Source of the DNA: Archangium sp.
GTDB lineage: Bacteria > Myxococcota > Myxococcia > Myxococcales > Myxococcaceae
Reading direction: 5' to 3'
Assembly: GCA_016793585.1 (NCBI GenBank)
Contig: JAEUJR010000329.1
Location: 1 to 11,425, forward strand
Length of the DNA stretch: 11,425 nt
Below are positions 6,897-11,425 of the stretch, in pieces. The position numbers and the translations under genes were made by a program. Each line of letters begins with the position of its first letter. The stretch's first letter is position 1. A model generated the notes under the pieces. It saw only the letters and a list, made by a program, of their open reading frames with translations, had not been told where the DNA came from and did not search any database.

Positions 6897-6931
6897 GCTG
6901 CACTCCGTAGTGCTGCGGGTGGAACTACTTG

Positions 6932-6952
6932 TCGGCCGCACTGCGCGGCCGA
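6932..6952 (-). terminator. Perfect 8-bp GC stem-loop after virB9 (no U-tract)
   Basis: TCGGCCGC (6932-6939) and GCGGCCGA (6945-6952) are exact reverse complements separated by 5 bases, giving a very stable hairpin 11 bases after the virB9-like stop codon. No run of T follows on the minus strand, so it is not a classical intrinsic terminator. It could be an attenuator, a Rho-assisted terminator or a 3' end stabiliser that lowers expression of the genes downstream of virB9. The structure is seen directly; its role is inferred. Confidence 0.45.
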
Positions 6953-6962
6953 GGTGAAGACG

Positions 6963-7934
6963 TCAAAAGCCAAAACCCGAGAGGGCGACGGTGCGCGAGC
7001 GACCGCCCTGCTCCACGAGCCGCAGTTCGAAGCTGCTCGAAGCGTCTTCGACGTCGAAGCTCACAACGCCCTCTGACGTCGCCTGGAACGGCACCTCCTG
7101 CAGAGTCAGCAGATGGCGCGAGGGGAGCTGTGCGAGGGCCTTGCCGTCGGTCGTGCCGGCGAGCACGTCGGCGACGACAAAGAGAACGCGGCTGCGGTTC
7201 TCAAGGCCGAAGCGCACGTAGAGGCGCTTGCCGAAGCGACACAACTCGCGGAGTTCGAGCACCATGTCGTCGGTGCGCTGGCGAGCCGAGGCGGAGCGGC
7301 ATTCGTGGGGTTCGAGGAATCCGCGCAGCAGCTGCTCTCCGCCAGCCGCCTCAACCTTCGAGGCGAACTCCGCTTCGAGCGAGGCGCGAGCCTTGGCGAT
7401 GGAGTCGGCGACGAACTTGGATTCACCTGCTCGGCCGGGAAGAGTGAAGCGAACGCGCGGATTGGCGGCCTTCACATCCTCGGTCAGCTCTACCTGCAGA
7501 GTGAGCGTGAGCGAGGTGAGGCGCACCGTCACCGTGGTGACGAAGTCACTCGCGGGGATGTTGCTGCCGTCGGCTTGGAGACCTGGCGCAGCGCGCGGCT
7601 TGAGGACGAGGTACTGGCCAGGATGGTCCACCGCCAAGGCGAAGAGCGCGCTCGACGTGCCGGGCTTGGTGGCGCAATCACCGCAGGCGGGCTCGGAGGC
7701 AAAGGCCTCTGGGAATTCGACGACCGCAGGAATCGTGAGCGCGGTGCGAATGCGATAGACGGCTCGCGCTCGCTTCTCGTCCAGTTCGATTTCCTTCACC
7801 TCACCCGCCTGCTCGAGCGGCGCCGGAGCGATGCCCGCGTCGATGGCGGCAGGTTTGAGGGTTGGTGGCGGGGTCGCAGGCTTGGCGGGCTTCGCCGGTG
7901 CGGCGACGGCGAGTGCAACGAGAAGGGACAACAT
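6963..7934 (-). CDS. VirB9/TraN-like exported core-complex protein
   Basis: A 323-residue exported protein. Residues 1-14 are a short hydrophobic signal-like segment ending in an Ala-Pro-Lys-rich stretch. Residues about 60-150 resemble the VirB9 N-terminal beta domain: TIPAVVEFPE, then FALAVDHPGQYLVLKP, then strands ending TLTLQVEL. After a helical insert (about 160-230), the C-terminal part (about 235-323) is beta-rich (LYVRFGLENRSRVLFVV and a final LRLVEQGGRSRTVAL), recalling the VirB9/TraN C-terminus. VirB9 joins VirB7 and VirB10 in the outer-membrane core ring. A CxxC pair (C84, C87) could form a disulfide. Its ATG directly follows the virB8 stop (TAAATG) with an AGGAG ribosome site inside virB8. 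The order virB8-virB9 supports the call, but sequence conservation is weak, so another periplasmic secretion component is possible. Confidence 0.65.
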   Translation of the reverse strand: MLSLLVALAVAAPAKPAKPATPPPTLKPAAIDAGIAPAPLEQAGEVKEIELDEKRARAVYRIRTALTIPAVVEFPEAFASEPACGDCATKPGTSSALFALAVDHPGQYLVLKPRAAPGLQADGSNIPASDFVTTVTVRLTSLTLTLQVELTEDVKAANPRVRFTLPGRAGESKFVADSIAKARASLEAEFASKVEAAGGEQLLRGFLEPHECRSASARQRTDDMVLELRELCRFGKRLYVRFGLENRSRVLFVVADVLAGTTDGKALAQLPSRHLLTLQEVPFQATSEGVVSFDVEDASSSFELRLVEQGGRSRTVALSGFGF

Positions 7935-8630
7935 TTAGGGCTTCTCCTGGGGCAATGGCGTGGTGGTGAGCGACGGCGCTGCTTTTCGCTCTTCGAGGAA
8001 TTCCTTCTCGAAGAAATCCACGAGGAGCCCGTTGAGCGTACCGCGCGAGCGCGGCACGACGATGAGCGTGGTGCGGAGCACGACCGGACGCGAGAGAACC
8101 GGCGCGGTGAGGACGTCGGCGCGGAAGACATCGAGGCGCGCAAGCTGGGTGACGAAATATTTCACCACCCTGCCCTGCTCGTCCTTCTGCGCCTTCACTT
8201 CGGTGCTGTCCGCGTCGAAGGCGAGGGCGGTTCGAACGTTGCCCTTGTCGAGCGCAGCGAGCGCCGTGTCGTCCTTCACCTTCTCGCGGTAGGCCTGTCC
8301 AAAAGGCACCGTCATCAGCCCGAGCGCTTTACCCAGGTCGCGCTGGACGGCGCCGCTCGTCACCTCAAGCAGGTACTGCGAGACGAGCTGCGAGACGTGC
8401 TGCGCCTCCTCGGGCCCTGGACCGTTGGCTGGTGCGACGGACTCAGCGAGAGAGGCGCGGCCGAGCGAGTCGACGCGGATCGCCACGAGCGGCCTGAAGG
8501 CCATGACGGCGACGAGGAAGACGAGAGTGCCGTGAACGGCCCAGTGCAACCAGTTGTTGCGACGCAGGTGGCGATTCTGGAGCGCGAGGTCGGCCCACAA
8601 CTCGTATTGCGTTGGTGTCTTGAAGAGCAT
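7935..8630 (-). CDS. virB8: VirB8/TrbF-like inner-membrane type IV secretion protein
   Basis: A 231-residue bitopic protein. A short cytoplasmic N-terminus ends in a basic RHLRRNNW stretch (20-27). One membrane helix follows at about 29-46, then a periplasmic domain (about 60-215) of alpha+beta character with RTTLIVVPRSRGTLNGLLVDFF at its end, matching the NTF2-like fold of VirB8/TrbF. VirB8 nucleates assembly by linking the inner-membrane complex to VirB9, VirB10 and the pilus proteins. The size is typical. The ATG at 8630 lacks an obvious ribosome site, 29 bases after the virB6-like stop, but there is no better start in frame. The next gene begins on the base after its stop. The topology and position between virB6 and virB9 make the call reasonably firm. 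Confidence 0.8.
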   Translation of the reverse strand: MLFKTPTQYELWADLALQNRHLRRNNWLHWAVHGTLVFLVAVMAFRPLVAIRVDSLGRASLAESVAPANGPGPEEAQHVSQLVSQYLLEVTSGAVQRDLGKALGLMTVPFGQAYREKVKDDTALAALDKGNVRTALAFDADSTEVKAQKDEQGRVVKYFVTQLARLDVFRADVLTAPVLSRPVVLRTTLIVVPRSRGTLNGLLVDFFEKEFLEERKAAPSLTTTPLPQEKP

Positions 8631-8659
8631 GGCGGCTGTGTGTCGGTTTGAGTGGAACG

Positions 8660-9589
8660 TCAGTCACCGGGTCGTTTCAGAATCGAGGCGTTCGCCTCGG
8701 CCTCGGTGTGGCTCGACATGTCCGATGCGCCGGGCTTGATGCCGCCGCCGAGTTCCTGCGCCGCTTGACGACCGGAGCCGAAGAATCGGTCGGCGAGTGT
8801 TCCGCCGGCAGTGACGTTGGCGAGCGCGCCGAGGGCCGCAGTTCCGATGAGGCGCCCAGTGACGACTGGCACGACGAACGGAAGCGAGGCCATGAAGCTC
8901 AGCAGGCTGATGACGTCGAGAAAACGACCGCTCGAGAGGTCGAGGGTGCGGGCCTCAGCGAGGTAGCTGTGCATCGCCCCGTCGATGGTCTTGTAGACGA
9001 TGGCCATCGTGATGCTCCACGAGGCGACTTCGACGAGGGCGGCGAACCAGATTCGTCGGCCGCCGAAGCCGAACATCGACAGCCCAATGAGGATGGGTGC
9101 GAACGCGAAGACGACGTTGAACACGGCCACCTGCAGCGTCTCGAGTTGCCAGTGGGCCAGCAACGTGAGGAGCCAGGCGCCAGCAGCGATGATGACCACC
9201 GCAGAGTCGCGTGCAGCGGCGCCGACGCTGAGGATGCTGAACTGGTAGTCCTTGAACCGGTCGAGCACGCTGAGGAGCGCATGGGTCGCGGCCTGCTGCT
9301 TCGAGTCTGGGTAGATGGTGGTGGCGATGTGCTGCGCCGTGTCCCAGACCTGGTGCGCGATGGAGCCTTGAAGCATCAGGAGCGCGATGCAGGTGATGGC
9401 CTCGGCGTACACGAGGGCGAAGTTCGGCTGCTGTCCGGTTGCTGCCTTGAGCTGCTCCTGGACAAGACGGAGCAGCGTGCCGGTGGCGATCAGCCCGTAG
9501 CCAATGCCAAGTGGAACGAGAGAGCCCGTCGACGAGATGCCGACGAAGAGCGAGACGCCGTCTGGCGTCGAGTAGATGGGCGAGGACAT
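8660..9589 (-). CDS. virB6: VirB6/TrbL-like polytopic membrane protein
   Basis: A 309-residue integral membrane protein with about six hydrophobic segments (roughly 23-45, 59-77, 128-146, 153-174, 180-200, 225-245) and a hydrophilic C-terminal tail from about 265. The WFAALVEVASWSI stretch (181-193) within the later helices fits the conserved Trp-containing region of VirB6/TrbL. VirB6 forms part of the inner-membrane translocation path for DNA or protein. I chose ATG 9589, which forms TGATG with the virB5-like stop and has GGGAG 5 bases upstream; a GTG at 9601 would add four residues. The loop between helices 2 and 3 (78-127) would be the large periplasmic domain. The family is secure from topology and neighbours, but the sub-family (VirB6 or TrbL) is not. 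Confidence 0.85.
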   Translation of the reverse strand: MSSPIYSTPDGVSLFVGISSTGSLVPLGIGYGLIATGTLLRLVQEQLKAATGQQPNFALVYAEAITCIALLMLQGSIAHQVWDTAQHIATTIYPDSKQQAATHALLSVLDRFKDYQFSILSVGAAARDSAVVIIAAGAWLLTLLAHWQLETLQVAVFNVVFAFAPILIGLSMFGFGGRRIWFAALVEVASWSITMAIVYKTIDGAMHSYLAEARTLDLSSGRFLDVISLLSFMASLPFVVPVVTGRLIGTAALGALANVTAGGTLADRFFGSGRQAAQELGGGIKPGASDMSSHTEAEANASILKRPGD

Positions 9590-10521
9590 CAGCGCTCCCA
9601 CCCGTAGGCGTCGCCTTCAGAGCGCGTCGGCCCTTTGGCGCGGCGCTTGAGCGAAGACGCGGCGTTTTCGTAGAGCAGCTCGAAGTCGCGTCGCTCGACA
9701 GCAGCGCCTACCGCCTTCTCCTGGCGGTCGAGCTGTTGCAGCGTGACGCTGGTTGCCATCTTGTCGTCGATGCGCGCGAGCTCCTGTGCCGACAGGCCCG
9801 TTGCCATGGCTGCGAGTTGTTGGGCCTTGCCAGGGCTGGCGCCCATCGCCTCGGCCGTCAGCTTGAAGGCCTGGTACTCGGCTTCTTTCGCAGCAGCGCG
9901 ACGCTGCGCGTAGAGCGAGAGGAGCTGCGGGTCCACCCGAGCGGCGTCTGCAGCAAAGAGTCCTTCTGAGAAGGTCGACGCTTCGGGCTGCGCAGTGAGT
10001 TGCTGGCGAACCGATGGACTGGCGAAGGCGCGCTCTGCTTCGCGCGAGACCGAGAGCGCGGTACGCGCGTCGTACGGAGCGACCGAGCCGCCGAGCGACT
10101 GGGCTGCTTGCCGAGCTCGGTAGGCCTCGCGGTAGACGTCAAAGCGCCCAGCGAGCGATTGGGCGTCGAACCGGCCTCCGTTCAACCCATTGTCACGCAC
10201 ATCGGAGACGAAGGACTGCACCTCGTTCGCGAGAGGCACCTGGCTGAGCCACTGCTGCTTCTGCGTGTCGAGGAAGGTCTGCGGGTCGAAGTTTCGAAAT
10301 TCGTTCACGCCAGCGTACACGTCGCGGGCGAACTCGAGCTGCTGGCGGGCTGTCTGGATGGCCTGGCTGACTTGCTGGAGCTCGCTGACTCCCTGAGCGA
10401 CGAGGGTGGCGAGGGCGATGTTCTCTTCACCGAAGATGCTCGCGGACGCGACACGAGGTGTGAGGGCGAGCGAGAGCGACAGCCAAGTTGCGAGGAGACG
10501 GACGACGACGGAGTCATTCAT
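9589..10521 (-). CDS. VirB5/TrbJ-like secreted pilus-associated protein
   Basis: A 310-residue secreted protein. Residues 1-27 are a signal peptide with R8, a hydrophobic core and an AxA cleavage site (ASA, 25-27). The mature part opens with IFGEENIALATLVAQ and continues as long heptad-like helices (SELQQVSQAIQTARQQLEFA), the usual start of VirB5/TrbJ proteins. Most of the rest is helical and Ala/Gln-rich, ending with a basic tail. VirB5 sits at the pilus tip and helps contact recipient cells; TrbJ is its P-type counterpart. ATG 10521 has AAGGA about 9 bases upstream and overlaps the virB4 stop by 8 bases (ATGAATGA). A longer reading to 10716 would add 65 residues lying over virB4 and destroy the signal peptide. 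The order virB4-virB5-virB6 supports the call. Confidence 0.82.
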   Translation of the reverse strand: MNDSVVVRLLATWLSLSLALTPRVASASIFGEENIALATLVAQGVSELQQVSQAIQTARQQLEFARDVYAGVNEFRNFDPQTFLDTQKQQWLSQVPLANEVQSFVSDVRDNGLNGGRFDAQSLAGRFDVYREAYRARQAAQSLGGSVAPYDARTALSVSREAERAFASPSVRQQLTAQPEASTFSEGLFAADAARVDPQLLSLYAQRRAAAKEAEYQAFKLTAEAMGASPGKAQQLAAMATGLSAQELARIDDKMATSVTLQQLDRQEKAVGAAVERRDFELLYENAASSLKRRAKGPTRSEGDAYGWER

Positions 10522-11425
10522 GACGAGGTTCCTTTCGAGTGGTGGAGGCACCTGCTGCGCCGTTCGGGTGTGACGCGACGAGTGCGCGGAGCGCTTTGAG
10601 GCGGTCGCCACCGGCGGCTGCTCGGGCCGTGTCTTCGAGCTCGCGATCAGCCGGGTCGGTCGTGTTGAGCCAGTACTCCCAGGGAGAGGGGCTGTAGCGA
10701 AGCAACGCGGAGCCACTCTCTTGTTTGACGAAAATCTCGGCGTACTTGCCCTTTTCGCGCTTGAGGTCTTTGAGCAATTCGACTTCTCGGGGGTTGAGAC
10801 CGAGGAGGTCGGTCACGATGGGGATGTCATCCTCTCGGTGCTTGAGGAGGAACGTGTTGGTCGCGTTCGACAACACGGCGCGTGCGGTGGGCGATGCGGT
10901 GAAGTCCTCGAGCTTTTGCGTGACCGAGACGACACCAACATTGAGCTTGCGGGCCGTGCGGTAGAGCTCCGACTGGACTTCGGCAGCCGTTGGGTGCCGC
11001 ATGAGCGCCCAGCACTCGTCATAGACGAGCCATGCGAGGCGGTTGCGCTTTCGGCCCACCATCCCCCAGACGAAGCTGCTGACCACGAGCAGCATGACGC
11101 TCGCGAGCTCGCCGAGGGACTCGAGGCCCTTGAGGTCGAAAACGACGAATTGGTTGTTGAGGACGACGCGCGTCGGCTGGTTGATGAGTCGGCCGATGGG
11201 CCCGGCGAGGGTTGAGCGCAGTACCTTCGCCATGCGGCGCGCTTGTTGTCGGTCCTCGTCGTCGCCATCGAGCTGCTCAAGCTCGATGACGAGGTCGTCG
11301 TAAAGCGGCGTTCGATTGCCCGCTGCGCGGTACGCAGCAAGGATGGCTCGGTGCAGGACAGCCTCCCCTACCCGTCCCAACTGGGCGCCGCCGGTGTCGG
11401 TGACGAGGAGCTTCGTGATGCCCAT
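10514..11425 (-). CDS. virB4: VirB4-type ATPase, C-terminal part (5' end beyond right edge)
   Basis: The visible 303 residues are the C-terminal ATPase half of a protein that is normally about 800 residues, so the Met at the edge is probably internal. Visible motifs are FVVFDLKG (93-100), a Walker B WLVYDECWALM (132-142; D136, E137), the SVTQKLEDF motif (167-175; Q170) and FLLKH (192-196). A WEYWLNTT block (249-256), typical of VirB4/TraC/TrbE C-termini, follows. The Walker A loop lies outside the window. VirB4 is the universal inner-membrane/cytoplasmic ATPase that powers type IV assembly and transport. It opens the visible operon and overlaps the virB5-like gene by 8 bases. The last 50 residues are Ala/Arg-rich and probably disordered. 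Confidence 0.95.
   Translation of the reverse strand: MGITKLLVTDTGGAQLGRVGEAVLHRAILAAYRAAGNRTPLYDDLVIELEQLDGDDEDRQQARRMAKVLRSTLAGPIGRLINQPTRVVLNNQFVVFDLKGLESLGELASVMLLVVSSFVWGMVGRKRNRLAWLVYDECWALMRHPTAAEVQSELYRTARKLNVGVVSVTQKLEDFTASPTARAVLSNATNTFLLKHREDDIPIVTDLLGLNPREVELLKDLKREKGKYAEIFVKQESGSALLRYSPSPWEYWLNTTDPADRELEDTARAAAGGDRLKALRALVASHPNGAAGASTTRKEPRHE

Noticed and set aside
6932..6952. Calling the hairpin a firm Rho-independent terminator
   Set aside because: No T-run follows the stem on the transcribed strand, so it is kept only as a low-confidence terminator/attenuator candidate.
7113..8651. 512-codon plus-strand open frame opposite virB8 and virB9
   Set aside because: It is antisense to two well-supported genes, has low-complexity Arg/Gly/Glu composition and no recognisable motif. 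Long antisense frames are expected in GC-rich coding DNA.
10522..10716. N-terminal extension of the VirB5-like protein to 10716
   Set aside because: It overlaps the virB4 C-terminus, while the ATG at 10521 gives a clean signal peptide and a ribosome site.
1..11425. CRISPR array, tRNA, rRNA, insertion sequence or attachment site
   Set aside because: No regularly spaced repeats, tRNA-like fold, transposase, integrase or terminal inverted repeat was seen; the window is almost wholly coding on the minus strand.

Overview
This window is a GC-rich, tightly packed stretch in which every supported gene lies on the minus strand, so it reads as one rightward-to-leftward transcription unit. The stop and start codons of most neighbours overlap (ATGA, TGATG) or nearly touch, which suggests one or a few polycistronic messages with translational coupling. 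Composition, the GAGGMGEV-type Ser/Thr kinase and the codon usage suggest a Myxococcota-like (deltaproteobacterial) host. That is an inference; no rRNA or marker gene is present to prove it.

In transcription order the layout is as follows. (1) The C-terminal half of a VirB4-type ATPase (11425-10514, cut by the right edge). (2) A secreted VirB5/TrbJ-like protein. (3) A polytopic VirB6/TrbL-like protein. (4) A VirB8/TrbF-like inner-membrane protein. (5) A divergent VirB9-like exported protein. (6) A short gap holding a perfect GC-rich stem-loop. (7) Four small genes: an 80-residue protein with a recognisable conserved core, then 201-, 90- and 80-residue proteins of unknown function. The last two are separated by an AT-rich gap with an inverted repeat. 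(8) An 842-residue protein with a complete N-terminal Ser/Thr protein kinase, one membrane helix, a proline-rich stretch and a C-terminal VirB10-like domain. (9) A type IA DNA topoisomerase (TopA class) with five C-terminal zinc ribbons. (10) An 86-residue hypothetical protein. (11) The start of a VirB1-like lytic transglycosylase (278-1, cut by the left edge).

Together these genes are the core of a type IV secretion system: ATPase, inner-membrane platform, periplasmic/outer-membrane core and wall-opening enzyme. A topoisomerase is consistent with a conjugative element, as with the topoisomerase gene in the RP4 transfer region. No relaxase, coupling protein (VirD4), VirB11, VirB7 lipoprotein, integrase, att site, tRNA, IS or CRISPR is visible here, so plasmid, integrative element or domesticated system cannot be told apart.

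The standout is the kinase-VirB10 fusion. It sits in the usual virB10 position downstream of virB8-virB9, and its topology fits VirB10: kinase in the cytoplasm, one transmembrane helix, Pro-rich periplasmic linker, beta-domain in the core complex. It implies a secretion channel whose scaffold carries its own signalling kinase. The embedded small genes of unknown function are candidate partners or substrates.
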